DNA of 26,762 nt from JBECKR01 sp040235415 (GTDB lineage Bacteria > Acidobacteriota > Polarisedimenticolia > Polarisedimenticolales > Polarisedimenticolaceae), in NCBI GenBank assembly GCA_040235415.1, contig JBECKR010000401.1:1-26762 (forward strand). The letters run 5' to 3'. The notes beneath the pieces were generated by a model that was given only the letters and a program-made list of their open reading frames with translations, did not search any database and was not told the DNA's origin. The number at the start of each line of letters is the position of its first letter. The first letter of the stretch is position 1. Made by a program: the position numbers and the translations under genes. Below, one piece after another: positions 1 to 8,830 of the stretch.

Positions 1-199
1 CCGCCGCGGCGGCGCGGTCGGACGGAACCCCCAGGACCCGCCCCGACGGGACGCCGACCGCCGCGGCCACGGCGTCGAGCCGGGCGGCGCCGCGCGCGGT
101 CAGCGCGACCCTCGCGCCGGCCGCGGCGAACGCCCGCGCGACGTCCGGTCCCAGCCCTCCGGTCGCTCCCGTGATCATGACGACGCGATCTTGCAGCAT
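1..199 (-). CDS. SDR-family oxidoreductase, N-terminal part (cut by window edge)
   Basis: Short-chain dehydrogenase/reductase, probably an NAD(P)-dependent oxidoreductase; the substrate cannot be told. The 66 visible residues begin MLQDRVVMITGATGGLG and hold the glycine-rich nucleotide-binding motif TGATGGLG right after the first beta strand, then the second strand (ARVALTARGAARLDAV), as in the Rossmann fold of this family. The catalytic Tyr-x-x-x-Lys part lies outside the window. The start is the ATG at 199-197, preceded by a good ribosome binding site (AGGGAGGAG). It is the third gene on this strand after the methyltransferase and debranching enzyme, separated from the latter by 69 bases, so it may or may not share their transcript. 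Confidence 0.85.
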   Translation of the reverse strand, partial: MLQDRVVMITGATGGLGPDVARAFAAAGARVALTARGAARLDAVAAAVGVPSGRVLGVPSDRAAAA

Positions 200-213
200 G
201 CACGCTCCTCCCT

Positions 214-227
214 CGGCGAATTCGCCG
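214..227. repeat. 14-bp perfect palindrome upstream of the SDR gene
   Basis: CGGCGAATTCGCCG is a perfect palindrome in the 69-base gap between the debranching enzyme stop and the SDR start. It ends a few bases before the SDR ribosome binding site, so it could be an operator or a small 5' hairpin. No function is shown. Confidence 0.4.
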
Positions 228-268
228 TTTCCGTTCCGGGCCGCCCGCCGGCGGCCCCGCCGATCGGG

Positions 269-2293
269 CTACGCCGGAGGCGCCGCCCCGAGCCCGAGGT
301 CCTCGATCGCGGCCCGCAGGATCTCGGCGACGCTCCACGCCTGCGCGATGCAGCCGCCCGGGCGATGCGGCGGATCGCCGTCGAACACCTCCGAGACCGT
401 CCCGATCCCGGCCTCGCCGAGGTGGGGAACGAAACGATCCAGGATCGCGAGTCCGCGGGCCCGACCCGCCGCCCCCCGCACCCGGACGAGCGCCGTGAGG
501 TACGGGCCGAGCAGCCACGGCCACACCGTGCCCTGATGGTACGCGCCGTCGCGCTCGACGGCGCCTCCGGAGTACGTGCCGCGGTAGGCGGGGTCGGCGG
601 GATCGAGGCTGCGCAGCCCGACCGGCGTCAGGAGGCGCCGCTCGACGACGCGCAGCACCGCCTCCGACCTCGCGCGGTCGAGGATCGGGTGCGGAAGCGC
701 GAGCGCGAGGATCTGGTTGGGTCGAATCGAGCCGTCGCGGCGATCGCCGTCGACGACGTCGAACAGGCAGCCGTCGGCCGGGTTCCAGAACAGCGCCGCG
801 AAGCGGCGACGCGCGCGCTCCGCCGCGGCCGCGGGGGCCGCGGCGGCCGCGGGGTCGCCGAGATCGCGCTCGAGTCCGGCGAGGATCGCGAGCGCGTTGA
901 TCCAGAGCGCCTGGACTTCGACGGGAAACCCGATGCGCGGTGTGACCGGCCGGTTCCCCACCTTCGCGTCCATCCACGTCAGCGCGGCGCCCGCCTCGCC
1001 GACGTGCAGCAGACCGTCCGGCGCCTCGGCGATGCCGTACCGCGTGCCGCGGCGGTGCCCGGCCACGATCTCGCGCAGCACCGGCAGGATCGCGTCGCGC
1101 ACGAACGCGGCGTCGCCGGTCGTCGCGCGGTAGCGCTCGGTCGCGACGAAGAACCACAGGCTCGCGTCCGCGGTGTTGTACTCCGGGGCCTGGCCGCGGT
1201 CCGGAAAACGGTTCGGCAGCATGCCGTCGTCGACCTGCGCCGCGAACGCTCGAAGCACCGCGCGCGCATCGTCGTGCCTCCCGGTCACGAGCGTCAGCCC
1301 CGGGAGCGCGATCATCGCGTCCCGGCCCCAGTCCGTGAACCAGGGGTAACCGGCCACGACGGTCCGCAGGTCCTCGCCGCGCCGGACGACGAAGGCGTCG
1401 GCCGCGCCAGCGAGCGCGCGGCACAGCGGAGCGGGCGAGGACCCTCGATCGACGGAGACCTGGCGCCGGCGGCGCTCGGCCTCGACCATCGCGAACGCGT
1501 CGCGACCGCCCGGATCGGCGATCGTCGCGAGAACGCCGAGCCGCGCGCCGGGACCGAGCCGCACGTGGAGCGCCCCGGGCGTGAACAGGTCCTCGCGGTG
1601 GTCGAGCCCGCGCTCGCGCTCGCGCACGTACTCGAACCCGTACCACCAATCCGGAGACGCGACCCACCGGGCTCCCCGGAGCGCGATCCGGATCTCCGGC
1701 AGGCCGTCGTACGGGCGGTAGCGCAGGACGTCATCGCAGAGCTCGGCGTCCCGCCGGACGACGTCGTTGGCAACGGCCAGCGCGTGGTAGTCGCGAGCGG
1801 CGAAGAACGGGCGGAGCGCGAGCTCGAACGGGCCGGGCGACTCGAGCACCTCGTACAGCACCGCGGTCGTGTTCTCGCCGTCGATCCCGGCGACGGTTTT
1901 CCGGAGCGACACGCCCGCGGCGCGGTACTCCCAGACCGGGAAGACGCCTCGCCGGAATCGCTCGATCCGCTCGTGGCCGCGCGGGTGGATCGCCCCGACG
2001 AAGCGGCTCACGCCGAGCTCGACGCTCGCCTCCCCGGCCGACACCGTCTCGTCGAGCCTCGAGAGCAGGACGCGGCGGGCGACCGGGGGGTCGAGCGCGG
2101 CGACGAGCAGGCCGTGGTAGCGGCGGCTGTTCGCGCCGGAGGCCGTCGACGACGCCCAGCCGCCGACGCCGTTGGTCTCGAGCCACTCGAGCGCCTCGGC
2201 GCGGTCGAAGTCGGCGAGCGCCGCGTGGTCGAACGTCCATTCCTCGGGGACACCCCGGATCTCGGAGGCACCGCCGTCCCGCTCGCCGTTCAT
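269..2293 (-). CDS. Glycogen debranching enzyme (amylo-alpha-1,6-glucosidase type, GH133-like)
   Basis: Predicted cytoplasmic enzyme hydrolysing alpha-1,6 branch glucose in glycogen or a related alpha-glucan. It has 674 residues, normal for the prokaryotic GDE family. The N-terminal domain (about 25-225) carries the family pattern EWLETNGVGGWASST...NSRRYHGLL. The C-terminal six-hairpin (alpha/alpha)6 catalytic domain (about 285-660) contains WFTDWGRDAMIALPG (around 320-332), NTADASLWFF and the late GTVWPWLLGPY motif; the acidic residues of these loops are where the catalytic acids lie in this family. The ATG at 2293 follows the methyltransferase stop by 6 bases, so the two are very probably co-transcribed. 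No other glycogen gene is in view, so the physiological substrate is inferred from family only. Confidence 0.9.
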   Translation of the reverse strand: MNGERDGGASEIRGVPEEWTFDHAALADFDRAEALEWLETNGVGGWASSTASGANSRRYHGLLVAALDPPVARRVLLSRLDETVSAGEASVELGVSRFVGAIHPRGHERIERFRRGVFPVWEYRAAGVSLRKTVAGIDGENTTAVLYEVLESPGPFELALRPFFAARDYHALAVANDVVRRDAELCDDVLRYRPYDGLPEIRIALRGARWVASPDWWYGFEYVRERERGLDHREDLFTPGALHVRLGPGARLGVLATIADPGGRDAFAMVEAERRRRQVSVDRGSSPAPLCRALAGAADAFVVRRGEDLRTVVAGYPWFTDWGRDAMIALPGLTLVTGRHDDARAVLRAFAAQVDDGMLPNRFPDRGQAPEYNTADASLWFFVATERYRATTGDAAFVRDAILPVLREIVAGHRRGTRYGIAEAPDGLLHVGEAGAALTWMDAKVGNRPVTPRIGFPVEVQALWINALAILAGLERDLGDPAAAAAPAAAAERARRRFAALFWNPADGCLFDVVDGDRRDGSIRPNQILALALPHPILDRARSEAVLRVVERRLLTPVGLRSLDPADPAYRGTYSGGAVERDGAYHQGTVWPWLLGPYLTALVRVRGAAGRARGLAILDRFVPHLGEAGIGTVSEVFDGDPPHRPGGCIAQAWSVAEILRAAIEDLGLGAAPPA

Positions 2294-2299
2294 CGTCGC

Positions 2300-2953
2300 C
2301 TACCCCGCGCCGCCGGCGGCGCGCTCCGCGCCTCCCGCTCGAAGCACCGCGAGGCCGCGGTACGTGAAGGAGGCCGGCCTCCAGCCCGGGAGGTAGAACG
2401 CTTCGAGATCGCGGATCTCGAAACCGCCCTCGCGGACCATCTCGGGAATCGGCCGGCCGAGGTTGCACCCGCCCGAGAACCTTTTCCAGACGGGGTCGAT
2501 GCGGCTCTGCCAGCGCCGCACGTGCGGCTCGGGAGAGGCGCCGTGCTCGCAGAACCGCAGCGTGCCCTCCGGACGGAGCACCCGGCGCATCTCGCGGAGC
2601 GCCCCGGCGAGATCGGGGATCGAGCACATCGTGTAGGTGACGACGATCGTGTCGACCGACGCGTCGGCCAGAGGCAGGGCCGACGCCGTCGCCTCGACGA
2701 GCGTCACGGGAACCGGCGCCGCGGCGGCCGGACGCCGAGCGCGGCGCATCATCCCGGGCGCGGGATCGATCGCGATGACGGTGTCGACGCGGGCCGGATC
2801 GTAGAGCGCGAGGTTGAGCCCCGGCCCGACGCCGATCTCGAGAACGCGTCCTCGGGCCGGGGGAACGACGGCGGCGCGCTGCCGCATGAACGGCGGCGCC
2901 TTGCACGTCAGGTGCACGAGGTACGGAAGGACGTGGCGCGAGTACAGGCCCAT
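2300..2953 (-). CDS. Class I SAM-dependent methyltransferase (Methyltransf_11, METTL7-like)
   Basis: 217 residues. The SAM-binding motif I, LEIGVGPGLN, is at about 38-47, followed by the acidic end of strand 2 (AIDPAPGMM), DTIVVTYTMCSIPD and the RRVLRPEGTLRFCEHG post-motif. The features YSRHVLPYLVHLTC at the N-terminus, FCEHG and RWQSRIDPVWKRFSGGCNLGRPI are those of a bacterial group similar to METTL7-type methyltransferases, some of which act on small thiols; the substrate here is unknown. An ATG 27 codons further upstream exists, but the leader it adds is arginine/proline-rich shadow-like sequence and would run into the hairpin at 3006-3039, so the ATG at 2953 is preferred. The stop is 6 bases from the debranching enzyme start. 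Confidence 0.85.
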   Translation of the reverse strand: MGLYSRHVLPYLVHLTCKAPPFMRQRAAVVPPARGRVLEIGVGPGLNLALYDPARVDTVIAIDPAPGMMRRARRPAAAAPVPVTLVEATASALPLADASVDTIVVTYTMCSIPDLAGALREMRRVLRPEGTLRFCEHGASPEPHVRRWQSRIDPVWKRFSGGCNLGRPIPEMVREGGFEIRDLEAFYLPGWRPASFTYRGLAVLRAGGAERAAGGAG

Positions 2954-3005
2954 GACGCGACGAGGATACCCCGCCGGCGGAGGCCGCGGATCGCGAGCCT
3001 TCGAT

Positions 3006-3039
3006 CGGCGGTGTCGGACGCGGGCGTCCGGCACCGCCG
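3006..3039 (-). terminator. Long GC hairpin after the secreted 148-residue protein gene
   Basis: An 8-bp arm (CGGCGGTG) and a 7-bp arm (CGGACGC) separated by one unpaired or wobble position are mirrored by GCGTCCG and CACCGCCG around a 2-base loop. It starts 10 bases beyond the stop codon of the upstream minus-strand gene and ends about 50 bases before the methyltransferase start. There is no clear T-run after it, so it may be a factor-assisted terminator or an mRNA 3'-end stabiliser. Confidence 0.6.
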
Positions 3040-3049
3040 TCCGCTCGGT

Positions 3050-3496
3050 TCAGCCTTTCTCGACGCGATGGGCCGCGACGGAGCGATGCCCGATCGTGCG
3101 TCCGGCGTTCTCGGCCTGGACCTCGGCCGCCGGCTCGGTGAGCTCGTGGAACTCCATGAGCCCCTCGACGCGGACCTCGGCGAGGTAGTCCTTGCCGTCG
3201 AGCTCGTGGAACACGAGCTCGCTCTTGGACACCGGCATCGTGACGTCGGACGGCTCGGTCAGGAAGTCGACGCTCTCGCGACCGTCCTTGCTCGTGAGGG
3301 TCATCGGTCCGAACTCGTCGGACTCGGTCGATGTGACGACGTACTCGCCGGCCGGCAGCGTCGTGCGGTCGACCCGGAACGAGAACGGGATGTTGACGTC
3401 GATGGGACCCTCGCCCTGCGCGAGAACGGCGGGGACGATCCCCGCCACGGCGAACGCGGCGACGGCCACCGCGACGTGGAACGTTGTGCGCTTCAT
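3050..3496 (-). CDS. Secreted protein of unknown function, Acidobacteria-type 'PFSF...LPAGEY' family
   Basis: 148 residues: a signal peptide (MKRTTFHVAVAVAAFAVAGI..AVLA, cut near AQG), then a small mostly beta-strand domain beginning DVNIPFSFRVDRTTLPAGEYVV. Exported proteins with this opening are frequent in Acidobacteriota; their function is unknown to me. The domain ends in LVFHELDGKDYLAEVRVEG, followed by a charged tail. The ATG at 3496 is chosen because it starts the signal peptide and has AAGGAG eight bases upstream; the frame is open 20 codons further but without these signs. The gene diverges from the histidine kinase gene at 3718 and has a near-perfect sigma-54 promoter at 3553-3567, about 45 bases from expected transcript start to ATG. 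It is therefore a likely target of the neighbouring NtrC-type regulator. Confidence 0.85.
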   Translation of the reverse strand: MKRTTFHVAVAVAAFAVAGIVPAVLAQGEGPIDVNIPFSFRVDRTTLPAGEYVVTSTESDEFGPMTLTSKDGRESVDFLTEPSDVTMPVSKSELVFHELDGKDYLAEVRVEGLMEFHELTEPAAEVQAENAGRTIGHRSVAAHRVEKG

Positions 3497-3552
3497 GGCG
3501 GATTCTCCTTCGATGGCGCGTCCCGACGGGACGCGCGCCCGCCTCGAGTCGA

Positions 3553-3567
3553 GCAATCGCGGTGCCA
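3553..3567 (-). promoter_or_regulatory. Sigma-54 (-24/-12) promoter of the 148-residue secreted protein
   Basis: On the minus strand the sequence reads TGGCAC-CGCGA-TTGC-T, matching the sigma-54 consensus at every key position: GG of the -24 element at 3566-3565 and GC of the -12 element at 3554-3553, with the required 5-base gap. The expected transcript start is near 3541, and the gene ATG is at 3496. Such promoters need an AAA+ activator, and one is encoded at 5181-6590. Confidence 0.8.
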
Positions 3568-3597
3568 GGCGTAGTCGCTGCGTCGCTCCCGGCCTGT

Positions 3598-3644
3598 GGC
3601 GTGATTCCGACGCCGCTCGGCCCGCGCGCGGCCGGAGACCCGGC
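3598..3644 (-). promoter_or_regulatory. Two dyad elements upstream of the sigma-54 promoter (possible activator sites)
   Basis: Two inverted repeats lie upstream of the promoter on the minus strand: GGCGT-N7-ACGCC (3598-3614, containing CGGAATC) and GCCGG-GTCT-CCGGC (3631-3644). Their centres are about 65 and 96 bases from the expected start and about 31 bases (three helical turns) apart, a usual layout for NtrC-family enhancer sites. The core CGGAATC recurs at the other sigma-54 promoters of the window. Protein binding is inferred. Confidence 0.45.
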
Positions 3645-3717
3645 AGTCGCCGCCAAGCAACCGGGCACCGAGGGCGCTCCCGGTGCTACGCTCCGGGCGG
3701 GGCGAGGAACGATTCGC

Positions 3718-5180
3718 ATGCCTCGCGCGTTCTCGATCCGGAATCTCTCGACTCGGACGGCGGCGCTGGTCGCCGTCTCGCTGCTCGCGACCGCGGCCGC
3801 CGGGGCTGCGGCGATCGTCGCGTCTTGGTCGAACCGGCGACTGCTGGAGCGGATCGAAGGTCACGAGCTCGCGTCCGTCGACGCGGTCAAGGAGGTCGAG
3901 CTCGCTCTCGTCGACCACCACGCGCGGCTGGTCCGGGCGGTCCGGCCCGGTCGCCGACCCAAGACCGACGTTCTCGACTCCCGCGAGGCCACGTTCGGGC
4001 GCTGGACCTCGCGGCTCGGCGCTCTCGGCCTCGACGACGACGGTCGCGATCTCCTGGCGGGGGTCCGCGAGCGTTCCCGCGCCTACTTCGCCGCCGCGCA
4101 CGACGTGATCGACCTGCTCTCGAAGGGACGGCGCGATCGCGCGCGAGCCGTGCTCGAGAGCCGCGCGGAGGGTGACTTCGAGGTCGCCTACGAGCTCGCC
4201 AGCCGGCTGCAGGACACGGCGGAGAACCGTCTCGCGACGGAGAGCGAGCGCGGCCGGCGCGGAGCCGGACGGGCCGGTGCCCTCGTTGCGGCGACGATCG
4301 CGACCGCGTCGGTCGGCGCGCTCGGGTTGGTCTGGTTCTTGCGCGCTCGCGTGTACCGCCCGCTGCGGAGGCTCGCCGAGGACGACACCGGAGCCGATGA
4401 GGTCGACGCCGTCGGGCGTCGGCTGAGCCGGCTACGCGAGACCGTCGAGGTCGCCGAGGACCGTCTGATCGAGAGCCGGCGCCAGCTCGAAAGCGCGGAG
4501 CGGATGGCCGAGCTCGGGATGCTCGCGGCCGGGGTCGCCCACGAGATCCGCAACCCACTGACCGCGATCCGGATGCGATTGTTCGCGCTCGACGCCGCCG
4601 TCGGCGACGATCCCGACCTGCGCGACGACGTTCGCGTCGTCGCCGACGAGGTCGGGCGGCTCGGCGAGGTCGTGCAGGACTTCCTGGACTACTCCCGCCC
4701 CTCGCCTCCCGAGACGCGCCCCGAGAGCCCGAAAGGACTCGTCGAGTCCGCGGCCCGCCTGCTCGGGCCGAGGCTCGATGCGGCCCGGATCCGGCTGCGC
4801 CTCGAGGGGCTCTCGGAGGCCCCGCGCGTCTTGGCGGACGCGGACCAGGTCCGGCAGATTCTGCTCAATCTTCTCGAGAACGCGATCGACGCGATGCCGC
4901 GCGGCGGGGAGCTCGTCGTGAGCGGCGACGTGCTGCCGGGGGCGGACGGGGTCCGCGCCGTGCGCCTGCGGGTCGCCGACTCCGGAAGCGGGATTCCCGC
5001 GCCCGCGCTGCGGCGGGTGTTCGAGCCGTACTTCAGCACGAAGGAGCACGGCGTGGGGCTCGGGCTCGGCATCGCACGACGAATCGCGGAGATGCACGGC
5101 GGGCGCCTCGAGGTCGAGGACACGTCGAGCACCGGCACGACGTTCCTGCTGGACCTCCCGGCGGCGGAGGAGGGCGTGTC

Positions 5181-5184
<4 letters not shown>
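3718..5184 (+). CDS. Membrane sensor histidine kinase (two-component system 1)
   Basis: 488 residues. Two membrane helices (about 13-33 and 186-208) enclose a periplasmic all-helical sensor region of about 150 residues, resembling four-helix-bundle ligand or stress sensors. A short linker follows, then the HisKA dimerisation domain with MLAAGVAHEIRNPL (phospho-accepting His275) and an ATPase domain with the N box (LLNLLENAIDA), G1 (DSGSGIP) and FEPYFST...GVGLGLGIARRI. The frame is open upstream, but ATG 3718 is the first start that gives a clean N-terminal membrane helix; GGCGAGGA precedes it. The stop overlaps the GTG start of the regulator by 4 bases (GTGA), so the two are translationally coupled. 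The signal sensed is unknown. Confidence 0.93.
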
Positions 5185-6590
<1,406 letters not shown>

Positions 6591-6612
6591 ACGCTCCCGA
6601 CCGCGGGCGATT

Positions 6613-6649
6613 GCCGGGATCCTTGGCGAAACCGCCGGAATCCTGGCGG
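6613..6649 (+). promoter_or_regulatory. Tandem dyad sites upstream of sigma-54 promoter 6700 (possible activator sites)
   Basis: Two related 16-base elements, GCCGGGATCCTTGGCG (6613-6628) and GCCGGAATCCTGGCGG (6634-6649), start exactly 21 bases apart, i.e. two helical turns. Each is an imperfect palindrome (the second as CGCC...GGCG). Their centres are about 104 and 83 bases upstream of the transcript start expected from the promoter at 6700-6714. This is the spacing of tandem enhancer sites of NtrC-type activators; binding is inferred. Confidence 0.5.
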
Positions 6650-6699
6650 TCCGGAACGGCGGCGCGGAAGGAAACCCCGGAGTTCGGCCGCGCCGAGAC

Positions 6700-6714
6700 T
6701 GGCACCTTCGTTGC
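6700..6714 (+). promoter_or_regulatory. Sigma-54 (-24/-12) promoter of the small secreted protein
   Basis: TGGCAC-CTTCG-TTGC-T matches the sigma-54 consensus, with GG at 6701-6702 and GC at 6713-6714. The expected transcript start is near 6725, 43 bases before the ATG at 6768. It lies directly downstream of the NtrC-type regulator gene. Confidence 0.82.
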
Positions 6715-6767
6715 TCGCAAGGGGAACCGTGCCGGCGCTCGGGTCCGGCCCACCGGAGGAACGAACG

Positions 6768-7139
6768 ATGCCCTCGAGATCATGGCTCCTGACCCTGCCG
6801 ATCGCCGCGCTGCTCTGCGCCGGCCCGGCCCTCGCGGCGTCCAAGACCGCGGAGTGGAAGTCCGGGACGATGGAGGCGAAGGGGGTCGTCCGATCGGTCG
6901 ATACGACCGCGCGGACGATCGCCGTGGAGGTCGCGAAGAAGAGCGAGACGTTCCGTCTCGACGACGCTTCGACGATCACGCGCGAAGGCTCGAAGGCGCC
7001 GCTGATGCTGTCCGACCTCAAGCCGGGCGAGCATCTCCGGCTGCGCTACACGAAAACGAACGGGGAGATGACGGCCCGCGAAGTCGTCGTGATGCCGACC
7101 CGAACGGCCTCGCACGCGCGCTCCAAGAGGGGGAAGTAA
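6768..7139 (+). CDS. Small secreted protein with a DUF5666-like beta domain
   Basis: 123 residues with a signal peptide (MPSRSWLLTLPIAALLCAGPALA, cut before ASK). The mature part, KGVVRSVDTTARTIAVEV...FRLDDASTITREG...LSDLKPGEHLRLRYTKTNGEMTAREVVV, follows the strand pattern of DUF5666/OB-like periplasmic domains (a 'VxGxV.. vd... tI.v' opening and an 'L.pG..V.V.Y' middle). The assignment is by pattern only and function is unknown. The tail is basic (RTASHARSKRGK). ATG 6768 is preferred over an in-frame ATG 19 codons upstream because it begins the signal peptide, has CGGAGGA upstream and leaves the sigma-54 promoter at 6700-6714 outside the gene. Its regulation by two-component system 1 is inferred from position and promoter. 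Confidence 0.8.
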   Translation: MPSRSWLLTLPIAALLCAGPALAASKTAEWKSGTMEAKGVVRSVDTTARTIAVEVAKKSETFRLDDASTITREGSKAPLMLSDLKPGEHLRLRYTKTNGEMTAREVVVMPTRTASHARSKRGK

Positions 7140-7156
7140 CGCCGTCTTCCCGATAG

Positions 7157-7195
7157 GGTGTCAGACACCGGTGTCAGACACCGGTGTCTGACGCC
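7157..7195. repeat. Three tandem 13-bp palindromic units (GGTGTCAGACACC)
   Basis: Three units abut without spacer: GGTGTCAGACACC at 7157-7169, the identical unit at 7170-7182 and GGTGTCTGACGCC at 7183-7195. Each is a palindrome around a central base, and the third has the opposite central base and one mismatch. The array sits 18 bases after the stop of the secreted protein gene and 81 before cydA. It resembles REP-type elements spread by RAYT transposases, but no such transposase is in the window. It may also act as a bidirectional terminator or protein-binding array. Confidence 0.75.
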
Positions 7196-7240
7196 GTTCT
7201 CGCCCCGTCCTCGTGCGCCGTCCGCCCCGGGGTTGTAGAC

Positions 7241-7260
7241 TGCGCTTCCTTCGAAGCGCA
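7241..7260 (+). promoter_or_regulatory. Perfect hairpin/operator just upstream of cydA
   Basis: TGCGCTTC and GAAGCGCA form a perfect 8-bp inverted repeat around CTTC, ending 15 bases before the cydA ATG. A TAGACT hexamer at 7235-7240 could be a -10 element, which would place the repeat at the transcript start, suiting a repressor site. No convincing -35 element was found, so the role is open: operator or 5' leader hairpin. Confidence 0.45.
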
Positions 7261-7275
7261 TCCCGGGGACCCACC

Positions 7276-8826
7276 ATGGACGTCGTCCTCCTGTCCCGCA
7301 TCCAATTCGCCCTGACCATCATGTTCCACTACCTGTTCCCGCCGCTCACGATCGGCATGGGCGTCGTGCTCGTCTATCTCGAGGCGCGCTTCCTGGCGAC
7401 GCGCGACCCGCTCTACGAGACCGCGGCGCGGTTCTGGACCAAGATCTTCGCGCTGAACTTCGCGGTGGGCGTCGCCTCGGGGATCGTGATGGAGTTCGAG
7501 TTCGGTACGAACTGGGCGGTGTACTCCCGGTTCGTCGGCGACGTGTTCGGCTCGGCTCTCGCGGCCGAGGGGATCTTCGCGTTCTTCCTCGAGTCCGGAT
7601 TCCTCGCCGTGCTCGTGTTCGGCTGGGACCGCGTCGGCGCGAAGATGCACTTCTTCTCGACTCTCATGGTCTCGCTCGGGTCGATCTTCTCGTCGATCTG
7701 GATCGTCGTCGCGAACAGCTGGCAGCAGACTCCGGCGGGACACCACATCGTGCAGATGACCCGCGACGGCGCGCCGTGGTTCGTGAACGGCGAGCCGATC
7801 TTGCGGGCCGAGATCGTCGATTTCTGGGGATTGGTGCTCAACCCCTCGACGGTGCAGCGCCTGACCCACGTCCTCATCGGCGCGTTCATCATGGGCGCGT
7901 TCTTCGTGATGAGCATCAGCGCGTGGTACGTCCTCCGGGGGCGCCACCCCGAGTTCGCCCGTCACTCCTTCAACGGGGCGCTGATCCTCGCGACCGTCGC
8001 GAGCCTCGCGGCGCTCGTTTCGGGCCACTTCCAGGCGCGCAACGTCTACGCGCACCAGCCCGCGAAGCTGGCCGCGTTCGAGGGGCACTTCGAGACCGGA
8101 CCGGGCGACCTCAGCCTGTTCGGAGTTCCCGACGAGACGGCGCAGGAGATCCGCTGGAACGTCGCCGTCCCGGGCGGCCTGAGCTTCCTGGTGCACGACG
8201 ACTTCGACGCTCCGCTGATCGGACTCGATCGCTTCCGGTCGGAGGACCGCCCGCCGGTCGCGATCCCGTTCGCGTCGTACCACCTGATGATCGGGCTCGG
8301 GACGTTCTTCATCGCCCTGACGCTGCTGGCGTGCTACCTGCGCTGGCGCGGCACGCTGTTCGAGACGCGCTGGCTGATGTGGGTGTTCGTTTTCGCGGTC
8401 CTCGGCGCGGTCGCCGCGAACCAGGCCGGGTGGATCGCGGCCGAGGTCGGTCGCCAGCCCTGGATCGTGCAACCCCCGATGGTGCTCGATGCGTCGGGCG
8501 CCCCGGCGCTCGATGACGAAGGCTTCGTGCGCTTCGAGACGACGCGGGCGAGGCTCGCGGACGGCCGGGAGATCGAGACCGTCGCCGGGCTCAGAACCAC
8601 CGCCGGCGTCAGCGAGGCGGTGACCTCGGGCCAGGTGCTCGGCTCGATCGCGATGTTCGCCGCGATCTATGGGCTGCTGCTCGCGCTGTGGATCTTCGTG
8701 CTCGACCGCAAGATCCGGCAGGGACCGGAGCCCGGTGGCGAGGGCGGCGACCGCCGCAGGCTGCTCGACGCCGCCGGCCGACTCGTGGGCCACGGTGGAT
8801 CGCTCACCGACACGGCGGAGGGCTGA
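7276..8826 (+). CDS. cydA: Cytochrome bd ubiquinol oxidase subunit I
   Basis: 516-residue inner-membrane subunit that oxidises quinol and carries the haems of the bd oxidase, reducing oxygen to water. The N-terminus, LLSRIQFALTIMFHYLFPPLTIG, holds the conserved haem-ligand histidine (His18 here). NFAVGVASGIVMEFEFGTNW, the second histidine region (THVLIGAFIMGAFF), the quinol-loop motif QPAKLAAFEGHFET and GWIAAEVGRQPWIV are all present. About nine membrane helices are expected. ATG 7276 is chosen because the family N-terminus begins here; the upstream in-frame extension is not family-like. cydB follows after 4 bases. No cydX-like or CydDC assembly gene is in the window. Confidence 0.97.
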   Translation: MDVVLLSRIQFALTIMFHYLFPPLTIGMGVVLVYLEARFLATRDPLYETAARFWTKIFALNFAVGVASGIVMEFEFGTNWAVYSRFVGDVFGSALAAEGIFAFFLESGFLAVLVFGWDRVGAKMHFFSTLMVSLGSIFSSIWIVVANSWQQTPAGHHIVQMTRDGAPWFVNGEPILRAEIVDFWGLVLNPSTVQRLTHVLIGAFIMGAFFVMSISAWYVLRGRHPEFARHSFNGALILATVASLAALVSGHFQARNVYAHQPAKLAAFEGHFETGPGDLSLFGVPDETAQEIRWNVAVPGGLSFLVHDDFDAPLIGLDRFRSEDRPPVAIPFASYHLMIGLGTFFIALTLLACYLRWRGTLFETRWLMWVFVFAVLGAVAANQAGWIAAEVGRQPWIVQPPMVLDASGAPALDDEGFVRFETTRARLADGREIETVAGLRTTAGVSEAVTSGQVLGSIAMFAAIYGLLLALWIFVLDRKIRQGPEPGGEGGDRRRLLDAAGRLVGHGGSLTDTAEG

Positions 8827-8830
8827 GACC

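Noticed and set aside
191..3574. Open frame of 1127 codons on the plus strand
   Set aside because: It is antisense to the debranching enzyme, methyltransferase and secreted protein genes, is Arg/Asp/Pro-rich with no domain, and is the usual high-G+C shadow.
7157..7195. CRISPR array
   Set aside because: The units are 13 bases, abut without spacers and are themselves palindromic; there are no cas genes.
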